From positions 372,001 through 436,000 of the forward strand of contig NHNW01000013.1 of the NCBI GenBank assembly GCA_002786025.1: a stretch of 64,000 bases of DNA, written 5' to 3'. The stretch comes from Zasmidium citrigriseum. Its lineage: Eukaryota > Ascomycota > Dothideomycetes > Mycosphaerellales > Mycosphaerellaceae. Below the pieces are notes generated by a model. It saw only the letters and a program-made list of their open reading frames with translations, made no database searches and was not told the DNA's origin. Shown here piece after piece: positions 43,130-54,000 of the stretch (position 1 is its first letter; the number at the start of each line of letters is the position of its first letter). A program made the translations under genes and the position numbers.

Positions 43130-44893
43130 ACGCATGCGTCTGGAAAGGAATCCAATGTGTGAGTATGGAAGTCGTTTCAAGGCGTCAGGAGGAAGGAGTA
43201 CAACCCAAGCCAGACCGCAGGAGGAAGGGCGGTCCGCATGGGCGTTCGCATAGACCTCCGCAACTGCTGGAGGCAACAGCATAACAGCATAGCATGCTCT
43301 GTACAGTATCGTATCACCATTATGCCCGCAAGCCATCCCAACCTCTCATCCCGTTCTACCGCTTAAGCGACGCCTACCTCCGCGGCAAGCCGTCGCCCGT
43401 CAAAACACCTTGATGGACGGACTCTGGCTGGCTGCCAAGACGGCCGAATACGCGTTCTGCTGCTCTCCCTTCGACCATTCACTTGATCGAGAGCGCGCGC
43501 GCGCAAGCTTGCTAATCACTCCACACGTCCTCGCGACAATGCCCTGATTCGAGCTCCAGTACGTCGTCCGGATATCCAATCTATCGATTGGACGCTTTCC
43601 AAAACCCAACAGGAAATCTACCAAAGCCCTGGGTCACGAATCGCATCTCAAGCTCCCTCTTCCTCGGAGCTGGGACCTCATCAAATGACGCCTCATCGCA
43701 TCGTACGGAAATTCCGAAACGCAACCAACGTAGGTTCCGGTAGACTTTTCATACCAGTCCATCTCTCGTATAAGGCCATCAGAAAGAAGCCCCGATGATG
43801 ACTTATCGGTACGGGCAAGCAGAGTTCAGTCCAGTCTTGCTTACCTACACTTTCTGGATAAGTAGCAGACCGGCCTGGCGCCCTCGATGAGGGATGGATT
43901 GAAGGATGGATAGAGTTGTGCTAGCAACGTGTGTGCCACACTCGCCTCTTTTCCGGTTTGGGGGATTGGTGAGTTTCGGCGGAGCTTTGCTTCCGCCGAG
44001 AAGGATTTTAATTGTGGAGGAGGAGCATTTGGGTGTGCTGTGTGGCTAGATCTAGTTGAGTATACGAAGGTACTTGTACACGTCCTAGGAGAAAGTTACT
44101 TGCCTCGTGTCTGCGAAGTAAAGTAGCAGCAGCACCACCGACGGTATCGTCATCTCAGAGTTCTCGGAATCTGTCCGAGTCCGATCTGTCTGCCTGATGG
44201 TGCTGCGCCGCGCCCTACCTCGAAAGTGGACACGGGGGCGAGCAACTGCGCCGCTGGCCTGCTTGAACGAGGGAAATGCTGTTTGGGGTAGTCTCCTCCT
44301 CGGGCCCCCTCACCACACACATGCATGCGGTCAGACAGGTGTTGGTCCTTTTGCGAGGTGAGGCCAACAAGACCTCTATAGAGAAGTAGCTCGAGAAATA
44401 GCCCTTTGTGGATAGCAGCGCTGAAGGATTCTTTTTGCTGCGTGCTTGGCTTGGGCGCTTATTACTCCTGTTGTGTTACACCACATGTACCTGTCTGTCA
44501 AGCTTGTCGTTGGCTGGTTGGTGACGGAGGTTCGGCTTCTTACCGAGGGAGTAGGAGGCACAGTACGGAGAGCCAACGCCGTACGTTTCGCGGTACGGAA
44601 AGATAACACCGTACGTTTGCGCGATCTAGCCGTAAGTTCTCGATGTCAGCTTTCGCTCACCCTCTTACGAGAGCGGCGTATCTCGCGCTCGAGTTTCACT
44701 TGGCGTCAAGCGAACACGCACGTCAGGGAGGCAGAGGGTAAAAATGTAGGGCAGGGAAAACAAATGTGTTCGATAGCTGCTGTAGGGTAAGACGGGTGAA
44801 GTGTGTGCATGAAGTGTTGTTTCTCCGGTCCGTCAGCAACGGGCCCGGTGATCTCGCTCGCTTGACACCTTCAGTCGCGAGTCTGACAGACAT
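43130..44893. other. Intergenic, convergent flanks, with short repeats
   Basis: 1.76 kb between Rpt3 and the GTPase gene, which converge here. It contains a (GC)6 run at 43,493-43,504 and the 30-bp tandem pair listed separately. Open frames up to about 130 codons appear but overlap on both strands and have no motif. No gene supported. Confidence 0.55.
44563..44623. repeat. Tandem pair of a ~30-bp GTACGG...CCGTACGTTT repeat
   Basis: Two adjacent copies of about 30 bp, each opening with GTACGG and closing with CCGTACGTTT plus a GC-rich tail. Each copy is itself partly palindromic (GTAC...GTAC). They differ at about seven positions. Confidence 0.8.
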
Positions 44894-47524
44894 CTACCCG
44901 CGTACTTCTGTGATCTCGCCAACGAAGCCCTCGAGGCCTGCCAAGCCTTTCTCGCCCCTTTCGGTACCGGCGTGCAGTCCAGGGCCACCGCCGGGCATGA
45001 CAAGGACCCTGTCGCCAGCCATGACAAACTCCTTAGACGAGTCGAAAGACATGGTGACGAGTAAATCCGGCGCTGTGACAATACCCGCCACTTTGACGCT
45101 CTGGCCATCAAGAGTGCCGTCGAGGTCATCGAAAGCAAAGGGGTCGGTACCGTCTGAGTGTCGGCGGTCATGCTGTGAGATTTCAGGAGAATCCGGCGCG
45201 CGCGCGGATACCACTTTTGCGGAAGCGCGTACACTGGAGATGTATACCACCACATGATTGCCGACGGCAAGGGATTCGAGATCCTCCCGCTTGAACTTGG
45301 CAGTGAATGTTCGGGTGGAGACTGGTTGTACAGCAGCCAACACCATGCCTTTCCTGATCCGGGATAGGACTGAGGCTTTGGTGTTGTCCTCTTCCAAGGA
45401 GATCGCAATGGTACCCACTTGGTCGGTGTGGAGAGTGTGGACAGGAAGTCGTAGATTCCGTATACTCGTGACCGTGACTCGTCGCCATTCTTGGTTGGGC
45501 AGGTGGAAGAATGGGGTATGGAGATGCGAATCTCGCAATGCGCCTGGGAAAGAGCGCGAAGTGGGTAAGTGAGACGCAGCTTTCCTAAGCGGCCGCTCGT
45601 CCGAATCTTCAGAGTCTTCGTTGTGGTCGTGAGACGAGAACGGACCAATGACCACGTTGTCACCAACGGAGATCTGCCCTAGGCGGAGGCGGCCGGACAC
45701 GATCACACCTACCACTTCTGCTGGTTTGCTGTAGACATCTTCGACATCGAAAACCGCAAGCGACTCGTGCGCTGGTCCGTCGTCCGCCGCGTCTGGAATC
45801 GGCAGCTCGTGTAGTAAGGCGTGCAGATTGCTGATGCCTGTCCCATCGACCGCACTGGTGAGAACAATTGGTACTGTTTCACGCGCGTCATTAAGAAGGG
45901 GCACGGCCGTGTTGCATGCCACATCGAGCAATGCAGCGCGAACCAATTGCAGTTCCTGTTCCGCAACTCCACCGGGTTTGTTTGGTAAGATAGCAGGTTT
46001 CTTGCCCGCTGCTTTGAGAGCGTCGAGGACTTTGGTCAGACTCTGTCGTAAACCGTTTCGAGATGCGAGGTCAAGCTTTGTGATGACAATGACAAGCGGG
46101 AGGCCAAGTCGTAGGCAGAGATCTAGTTGTGCACCAGTCAGATCCATGTCAGAAACAGCAGCGCCCAGCGATTGGTGAGATCCAGCAGTACTGCCAGTTC
46201 TCATGACAGTATCTTCGGAATCGTCTGCTGGTATGCAGAGTAGCGTCCAGTGAGGCGCCCAGCCTACCAAACCTCGCAATGTAGTCCGTCTGTAACGTGG
46301 ATGGCCTGCAGAATCGGAGATGAAAACCAATCGACTACCAGCTGCGGCTGCATGGATATCAATCCACGAGGCGATGTCTTCAGTCCCGTAATTGATGACC
46401 TCGACATCGCCACCCGCAGTGTCCTGGAAACCAATCAGTTCTTGTGTCACGGAGCTGGTGATCCCTGAGGTAATCTCATGCCGGTGTCTCAGCATGCTAA
46501 GTCGGCTCTTTCCACGACCGTTGTCTAGCGTCGAGGTAGTCAATGTACCAAGCAGCGTAGACTTGCCAGACATAGTCGGCCCGGTGAGCGTAATGCGAAG
46601 TTGCTCAGTAGCTGGTGGTGAGAGCTCTGCAGTGGTCGGCAATGCCGTCAAGGAACTGCCATTCTTTGCGCCATCTGCTCCATGTAGAGGCGGGCTCTGC
46701 GCATGCAGATGTGGCTTGATGAGAGCCTCGGCGACGACCAGCTTTCCTGAACGACGAACTTGACGCTGCTTTCTGCCAACAGTCGAGTCTTCTAACCATT
46801 CGCATTCGCCGACAGTCTCCTTTCGAAGAACCTCGACCGTGCAACCCAAGCATGCAGCCATGGCACGGAGATTGTTCAGACTCTCTGCCATTTCATCCTC
46901 TGCCAAGCCTGCTAGTGTGCCGTCATCGGATACACCAATCTCATACAGCGCACCCTGGCTCTCTTCTAGCCCGTGAAGCAGTTTCGCAGGCTGTTGAGGA
47001 GCTTGCAGCTCAGGAAGAGCCTCTGGTAATGACGGCAGAATGATATTCGTTGCCGAAGAAGTGTGATGCGGCGAAGACTGTTGCAAGCGCCAAAGCAATT
47101 GCGTGGTCAGCTGTTCGAGTCTATGTTGCCTCGTTTGCAGAGGCAAGGAAGCTTGCGGCGTCGAAGTGCCCGAGCTCGTCCCAGAATCAAAAGCCGTCTC
47201 TGAGACGTTGCGAGAAGTCCCATTATTGGACAGCTTGGAATGCTTTGAGCCGGATATATGACTTCCAGTACTGGTAGACCTGAACTTGCGGCGTGGACGA
47301 AGGAGCAGATGTAGCTTGTATTCTACCGGTCCTTCCTGTGGCTCTGCTCGTAATCTCGTTACTCGCTTGCCTGTCTTTGCGCCCTCACGCAATGAGAGTG
47401 CGGCAAAGTCAATGTCTTCCTGGCCGGACTGGTCCGAGCCATCTTTCCCGTCTGCGTCCGCGCTCTGCAGCCACGGAGAAGCAACCCTAGGAGGGTCTGG
47501 ATCGTAGGTAAAGATTGACGCCAT
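44894..47524 (-). CDS. GTPBP1/2-like translational GTPase
   Basis: Intronless, 876 aa. The first 300 residues are low-complexity with Ser/Thr tracts and helix-forming blocks. The G domain then shows G1 GPTMSGKST (residues 315-323), switch I EITSGITSSV, G3 DSAGHPRYRRTT (404-415), G4 TKLD and G5 TSAVDG. It is followed by EF-Tu-like domain 2 and 3 segments (VVGVIVSGRLRLGQISVGDNVVIGP and later TGIVTAPDLLV-like strands). This layout is that of the GTPBP1/GTPBP2 group, translational GTPases with roles in ribosome rescue and mRNA decay in animals. Fungal members are little studied. The start is the ATG giving MASIFTYDPDPPRV; the acidic KDGSDQSGQEDID motif lies just downstream. Confidence 0.9.
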   Translation of the reverse strand: MASIFTYDPDPPRVASPWLQSADADGKDGSDQSGQEDIDFAALSLREGAKTGKRVTRLRAEPQEGPVEYKLHLLLRPRRKFRSTSTGSHISGSKHSKLSNNGTSRNVSETAFDSGTSSGTSTPQASLPLQTRQHRLEQLTTQLLWRLQQSSPHHTSSATNIILPSLPEALPELQAPQQPAKLLHGLEESQGALYEIGVSDDGTLAGLAEDEMAESLNNLRAMAACLGCTVEVLRKETVGECEWLEDSTVGRKQRQVRRSGKLVVAEALIKPHLHAQSPPLHGADGAKNGSSLTALPTTAELSPPATEQLRITLTGPTMSGKSTLLGTLTTSTLDNGRGKSRLSMLRHRHEITSGITSSVTQELIGFQDTAGGDVEVINYGTEDIASWIDIHAAAAGSRLVFISDSAGHPRYRRTTLRGLVGWAPHWTLLCIPADDSEDTVMRTGSTAGSHQSLGAAVSDMDLTGAQLDLCLRLGLPLVIVITKLDLASRNGLRQSLTKVLDALKAAGKKPAILPNKPGGVAEQELQLVRAALLDVACNTAVPLLNDARETVPIVLTSAVDGTGISNLHALLHELPIPDAADDGPAHESLAVFDVEDVYSKPAEVVGVIVSGRLRLGQISVGDNVVIGPFSSHDHNEDSEDSDERPLRKAASHLPTSRSFPGALRDSHLHTPFFHLPNQEWRRVTVTSIRNLRLPVHTLHTDQVGTIAISLEEDNTKASVLSRIRKGMVLAAVQPVSTRTFTAKFKREDLESLAVGNHVVVYISSVRASAKVVSARAPDSPEISQHDRRHSDGTDPFAFDDLDGTLDGQSVKVAGIVTAPDLLVTMSFDSSKEFVMAGDRVLVMPGGGPGLHAGTERGEKGLAGLEGFVGEITEVRG

Positions 47525-49651
47525 GTCTCAAGATCTTTTTCCCCTCTATTCCCGCTCGACCGTACCCTTGTATCCGCGATTCCAAAAGATCGGTCCGCTC
47601 GATGCTGTGATCTCAGATCTCCACCCAACGGTAGGCGCAAACTCGCTCGAACGATCAAATGCCCAGCTCTTTCCCGATGTCAAAAGAGTCATTCATATGC
47701 CGCCTGCTGGTAATAGCGGTTTTAGTCTCGTTGATATCCCTAAAGGCAGCGTATTGGTATGGGCGTAGTGGATCCGGAACATGCGAGCCATCGGGGTGTA
47801 CATCGTGGGTGCTGGTGGTATGTAATCTGGTGGTGTTGGATGTGTTAGACGCTGGTCCAGCTGCTACGAGATGGAAGGGGCGCTCATGACTCTTGGTCTT
47901 GGTGTGGTGTAGTCACCGTCGCTGGAGCGTACATGCAGTCATTAGCGGGTGACGTCTGACAGCGCTGGCTGAGCGGCGGGACATCCCGGTTAACGATTAA
48001 TGAATCTCCATCAATATTTTGACATCGCCCCTGCCCAAATTTGCGGGCTTATTTGGCCGCCCAGACGCGACCGCTCTCCACATCTGCTCAGACCACCGCC
48101 AGGCATTTTCTCCAAACCCTATATTGCACGGCGAACTCGAGTGCCAGGGTCACGACGCTCGCCGGGGTGTGTGGCCGTGTCTGTGCGGTAGTCTATTATT
48201 TCCTTTCCTCACCGGTGGCAGCCCCGGCACGAAGAACGAAGTGGAGAGCACAAGGACTAAACATCAAACGCCTCGCATTGGATTCCGCTTTCGATCACGG
48301 AGTCCACAAGGTCTCAACACCGCACGCCGACGGACCGTCGGCGTTGGTCCGCGATACATGCCCGGTCTGCCACTGTGCCGCCTGATCGCAGAACCTTGTA
48401 CGCGATGTAGCGTGGCGAAGAGATAAAACCAAGACTACGACAACGAAATGCTTTCCCCACTCGTCCTGCGACCCACGAGATTCCATCAGGCCTGCAGGAG
48501 CCGAGAAGTGTCGACGGAACACGGCAAATGTGGCTCCTGATCCGCGCACATGGCGAAGGTGTGTACGGCGCGCATCCTGCCGCTCTCGACCAATCCATCG
48601 CCAGCGCCGACAGCAGCGAGGAAGGCCATCCTGCAGATCCCGGACATGTGGAGGAGGAGCGAGCAGAAGGAGTGCTTCCAGAGGCGTTGAACGACACATC
48701 CATCGTGCTAGGTTCCTGCAGAGGGACGGTGCCTCCAACCGGGCTCGCGTCCTCGGAGTGGCTACAGTAGCGCCCTCGTCTGTCATGTTGCAATCCATGT
48801 CTCTTGGGTCACAGCCGCCCGCACAGCGACCTGTCAGAGGCAACGTCTGCGGCGGCCGGACCAAAGAGCGCAGCATTGCACCCTTCCAGGCAGCTCCGCA
48901 CTTTGCTGAGCAATGCGTTAGTTGCTCTCGTGATGAAGGGCGAGCCAGCCAATCACTCGGGCAAGAATGAAATCATTCCCACCGTCGGCTTAATGCAAGT
49001 GGTCGCCTTCCAAGCTTTCGTTCCGACCGCGTTTCCCACGCGCGCTTTTAATCAATTAAACGAAAGCCGCCAAACAACGTGAGCGACCAGGATTGCCAGA
49101 TTTCACTTCCGCCGCTGGGAGACCGGGCCCCGGGGTGCTCGCCTCAAGCCTTAACTTCTTTGACATCCACTTCTCTCTCGTCCGGCGCAGCAAAGTGGCA
49201 TGGGTGTGCCTCACGCAGCGCTAGAATCGTGGTATGCCGCCTTGGGCCAAGATCGTCGCGGATGAGCCCTCACTCACCAATTTGACTTTACTTGCCCGCG
49301 CCGCATGCGAAATAGGCGAAGAGAGCGAGAAGACAGGCACGGAAAACGCTGTCTCTGATTCGACGTTCGTCCCTAGCATCTTCCCTGGTTCCTCCCAACA
49401 CCGCTTTCCACCACTGCTGCACGCTTTCCTTGCTCTCCCACGTGAAGTGATATGATATGCAGATCTAATAAACAGACGACCAGCGAGAGGGTATCGTGAG
49501 ATGCCGTCATTGTACTCTTTCCTGTGCCTCCCTTCCCGTCCCATGTCGTCAAAGCCACACAAACAGCTCTCTAGCAAATGCGCCGCGCCCAGTTCTTGAA
49601 GGGTAATAGTTCATTCATGTCGTCTCTATCAACATTGCTGTTAAGGTGTCA
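47525..49651. other. Intergenic: GTPase promoter and C2H2 3' flank
   Basis: 2.1 kb. Frames here reach at most 193 codons, on both strands in the same place, and none has a motif. An 81-codon plus-strand frame starts within the same CATG as the GTPase start (see findings). No gene supported. Confidence 0.5.
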
Positions 49652-51097
49652 TTACTTGCCGTCCGATTGACGGCGTTGCTTGGTGCATTTATCGTGCGCC
49701 AGATGTCCGTTCCTGGCTGTCGTCCGAGTGAATTCTGCGCCGCACTTGGGGCAGTAAGACTTCGCTGCCGTTCCTGATTTTTCTCTCTGGTGTCGTAGAA
49801 GGTTGCTGAAGGTGGAAAACTGTCGTCCGTTGCATCCGTGTTCCCAGCACTGGGGTTTCGGCCGCTGGTTCAGTACTCGTATCGATGAGTCGCCGATGGG
49901 CTGCTTCGCCATCACGTCGTTGACGGCATTTGCGTTGCCGTAGGGTGGTGGGTATGACATGTTCTGCTGGCTCGTGGGATATAGTTGTGTTGCGCCAGGA
50001 GCGGTCGTATAAGGTTGTCCATATCCATTTGGATCGTACATGTTGGGTGATCTGGACCTACGTTAGCTTAGGAACGGTAGGATTCGCAAGCTCCATCTTG
50101 GGAAGGAACGAACCTTGACATGGAGCTGTTGTACTGTGGCATCATCTGGCCTGAAGAGCCCTGGCCCATGTGAGGTGAAGGAAGTGGAGATTGTGTCAGG
50201 CCGCTGATGGATGGGATCGTCTGGCTCGGTGCGACTGAGTAGTTCCCGCTTGACATGGAGTCATATGGATTGCTCACTCGTCGGTAGCTCTGGTCGTAGC
50301 TCTGGCCTGAAGTTGAACCTGCAGTCGTTGTCGCTGGCATCTCAGAATGACGCCGGCTTGCAGACGACTCGGATCCGCGACTCTGGTACAAGGCTGGGCT
50401 GGAGGAGACGGTCTGCGCGTAGGCGGCTGTACCACCAGTGGTGGTAGGTTGCGTCATGCGCATGGGTGGAATGTAGTTCTGATCCATCGTGTAGTCTGCA
50501 GGATGTTAGTGTAAGGAACAGAGAAAGAGGCTGAAGAGAGAGACGCACTGTTCGGCTCCGAGCTGTAAGGTTCTGTTCCGTATTGCGATGGAAGGAGGAA
50601 ACCTAACGAGCTGCGCGTTGTCATAAGCGTTTGCGCCGTAAGCACTTCGTTTAGTAAACAGCAACATACCTCATTTCCGCCGACGAAGATGGCTGCTCAA
50701 AGGTGAAGTCGGGAGCGCAAGTGACGGGCTCCTCGTTCGAGTCGATGGAGACGGTTGGAATCCCCGAGTCCGAGCGTGGAGGGGTAGGCGCGGTCCACTG
50801 CGGGAAGGGCTGGATCGAATGCTCTGTTGCGAAGCCTTGCGGTTCGGGCGAGTGCTGGGGCGTGATCCAGTGGATGCCGACGGAGGCAGGTGCGATGGAG
50901 TCTTGGGTGAGGTCGGCCTGGGAGAGGTCGGTTTGCTCAGCAGCGAGGCGGTACAGTCGATCAGCTTGCGACGTCGAGATGGATCGATTGCGGTCGGCGT
51001 TGGTGCGCTTCTGGATGGCACCGTGCTTGTCGATGGAGGCGTTGGCGTTGTATGAGGAGTGTGCTCTCACTCTGGACTGTAGAAGTGGTGAGTCCAT
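49652..51097 (-). CDS. C2H2-type zinc finger protein, Ser/Gln-rich
   Basis: Four exons: 51097-50670, 50610-50549, 50495-50114, 50057-49652; introns 59, 53 and 56 nt, the last with a GTTCGT donor and GCTAAC branch point; 425 aa. Most of the protein is Ser/Pro/Tyr/Gln-rich and disordered (SGLTQSPLPSPHMGQGSSGQ). The C-terminus carries two finger-like units: CWEHGCNGRQFSTFSNLLRH and CPKCGAEFTRTTARNGHLAH, the second ending HDKC. The first lacks an obvious final His/Cys at normal spacing, so it may be incomplete or use a distant ligand. The composition is that of a fungal transcription factor, presumably nuclear. I do not recognise the specific regulator or its targets. The first exon is joined by the short middle exon (20 codons) encoding LGFLLPSQYGTEPYSS. 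Confidence 0.8.
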
Positions 51098-54000
51098 GTC
51101 TAAAGGTATGACGGATCAAGGCAGGCGAAGTACCTGGCTGAAGGAAGGCTCTCTTTTAAAGGCTGCGACGCATGGTCGGGGATTAGAGAAATGATATACA
51201 CGGGAAACAGTCGCTTTGAACCATCTGCTAGGGCCCGCGTTACTTGAGCGTCCTCATCGTTTTTAGCACGTTGCCTGCGCCTTGTGGGCTGAAGAAGGTG
51301 ATATAATCAAACACCAGTAACCAACACTGCACGCCCCGGACGGGCATAGTGTCTGTGTGCTTGGTTCGAGCGATGGAAGCGCACCCCGGTCAGAGAGTTC
51401 CGAGCCGTTGGCCGCTCGTTATTGACTCGTGGCCAGCGCGAGAGAGGGAGGCTAGCGCGACCTCCACCACCACAGAGCCCATCAAGCTTTCGCATGACGG
51501 ACGGTGAGTCGTGGTGAGCGGCACAGATGCCGATCTCGATGCTGGCCCCCAAGGGCGCTGCGCGTACAGCTCGACGTATGGCGTCTCATTCGCAGCGACT
51601 GAGCGAGTACGGGACCGACGGCCACCGGTGGCAGGGCGCCATCAGCCCTCCCAGTGTATTACCAACTGACGTGCTGCTGCCAGTGCTGCGCGAGGAGATT
51701 GGTCCGCCGTGCGCAGGAGAATCGGGAATATGCCAGCTTTGACCGGTGAGGCTGGCGCTCTACCTGCATAGCACGATTTAGCTAAGTAGGGCCACCGCAG
51801 ACCCCACGACCGCGACTCACAACTGGTGGAGGAGGCCATGGACAGTCCGGCCATCAGGCTCCCGCCTGCAGCCAGCATTGAGGTCGGTTAATGGCAGGGG
51901 GCGGCCAGCGGAAGAGAGGCCGGTGGGCGATGGCGCGCAGCAGAGAAGGGCGGTGCTTGGCAGGCAGAATGAGCCCTCACTGTCGATTCGGGTCCGTATT
52001 GTGAGAGCCCCAATTTTGCTGGAGAGGCGAGCAAATGCGTCACGTTGTTTGGGCAGCGAGACACTCGATCTGCATTCTAGGAATAGCAGCGGGCACGGAC
52101 GGAGATGCCAAGCGCTGAATTATCACTGAAATTGACACCGAAACGGGGGTGAGGAAAGAGCTCTCGTCATGCTTCGCGCGTGCGTTGCACCTGCCCTCTC
52201 ACGTTTCCACCCTCCTCGGCCGTCGACCGACGATGCAGCATCATCCCGTTGTGCCCAGGCGCAACATGTGGTGCCAAAATCGAACCCTATACACGCTAAA
52301 GGCCGCCGCGTGAGAGCGCCTATTCGACCGACATCTCTGTGTGCCACTTGGCCAGGAGGACGTACCGCCCCAGTCAGCTTACTGACTTCTCTTGCTTCCG
52401 ATTCACCGACCGTGGCTCGCAGTGCACGACCAAGACGTACTGTGACACCCTTCGGCGCCAACCGAGCATGTGGTGGATGGATGCCCGGCTCCTTCGCTAC
52501 TAAGGGAATGCGGTGCGAAGAAGCTTCATGTTCCCTTGCTCCCACTGTCACGGCCAGGAGCCGATGCTGCAATGCGTGCGTGAGCAGGACAGCCCTGTCT
52601 GCGTCTTGTCGATGGTGGAGCACCACGCTGAGGCTGAAAATCGCCCTACAGACTCTGTCCGCAGCTGCTGGGCTGGCCTGAACGCGAACAGCTTGCGACC
52701 TTGGCTCAGACTGCGAAGAGCACGCTTCCATGTCCATCACCACAGCCCTATCTTGGGGGTCTGCTGCGAATACGACCCAAACTTCAACGACATCTCGCTG
52801 ACCTAACAAGCTCATCGACATTCCTTCCCGTCGTCCACGAGGCTTCCTCCAATCGAACTTTCGGCGACAGGGTTGTTAAACTTCCAGCGGCGTGGCTCAT
52901 GGCACAGGGAACCGCCAGTAGCCTCCGCAATCTGGATTCCACCCGCCGGTTCATCCCTGCCGAAGATCGGCATACATGAAGCATTCCTCTTCAGGAAATA
53001 CCGACATGATGGCTGTGCGACTTCATACACCGCCATCGACAGCATACCAATTCTCTTTATCTCCCAAAGCTGGAGGCGAAGCAAGTCGATCAAGCGGTGT
53101 CCTTGACCGCAGGCCATACTGACCGGTATAAACATGTGCGACATTCCACATCTCTCGGTTCACAGTCGCAGTTTGTCAGCCCTCGCTCGACCGTGAGCCC
53201 TTATAATCAGCACGCGACAACGAGGCTTAGGTTGCATACGGAGACTGAGCTGGAGAACGACGTGATCAAGGTTGATCTTTGATGCCACTGCCATCCCATC
53301 CGTGCGGCACTCGCACACACTCAAGATCGGCGTTCCGGACTTCGCAGTCTTGTCTGCGTAAGTCCGAATGTGCGCGCCACGCGCAAATGCCAATGACCTT
53401 TGTTGATACGAAGGTGGCAGCTGATACACTCTGGAGGTGTCGCGGACTGGACAGTTCGTATGCAACGCAACGGACGGCCGATGTAGCATTGTCCTCGATG
53501 GTGGACCTGCGTCCATCGCACGTCTTCGTAACCTGAATGCATCACACCCAGTTCTGCAATGGCAAGAATAGTAAAAGTATGCGCCGGGCGCCACGAGGTT
53601 TCGCTCCGTCAACGTTTTGTTCTGGAGCTTAGGGCAACCATCACCATCATTGCCCCTTTCGATCTGACAAGCGACAAGCGACAAACTCAAGACACCGTAC
53701 GAGCTTCGCGTTGTCAATGCTTGCCAAGCAGATCTACAACTTCAGACGGATACAGCCTCATACAGGACGACAGCATGGAGAATCCCCATCACCAAGCATG
53801 ATGCTTTAGGGCAACGCTACACATGTCGCCGTATTGCAACTTTCACCGGTGGTCACATCGGGTCAGAGATGCGACTCTGTGCATGTGCACCGGGTGATTG
53901 AACATGTCTAAGCAGCGGTCTTCGAATCGAGAACGCTATACGGTAAGCCCTGCAGTATTACTGAGATTTTCTTCCAGCGACGTCAACTTCGATCCACCTC

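Noticed and set aside
52123..52821. Overlapping 232-codon (minus) and 170-codon (plus) frames
   Set aside because: Both strands are open at once in GC-rich sequence with few stops; neither product has a motif or consistent codon pattern.
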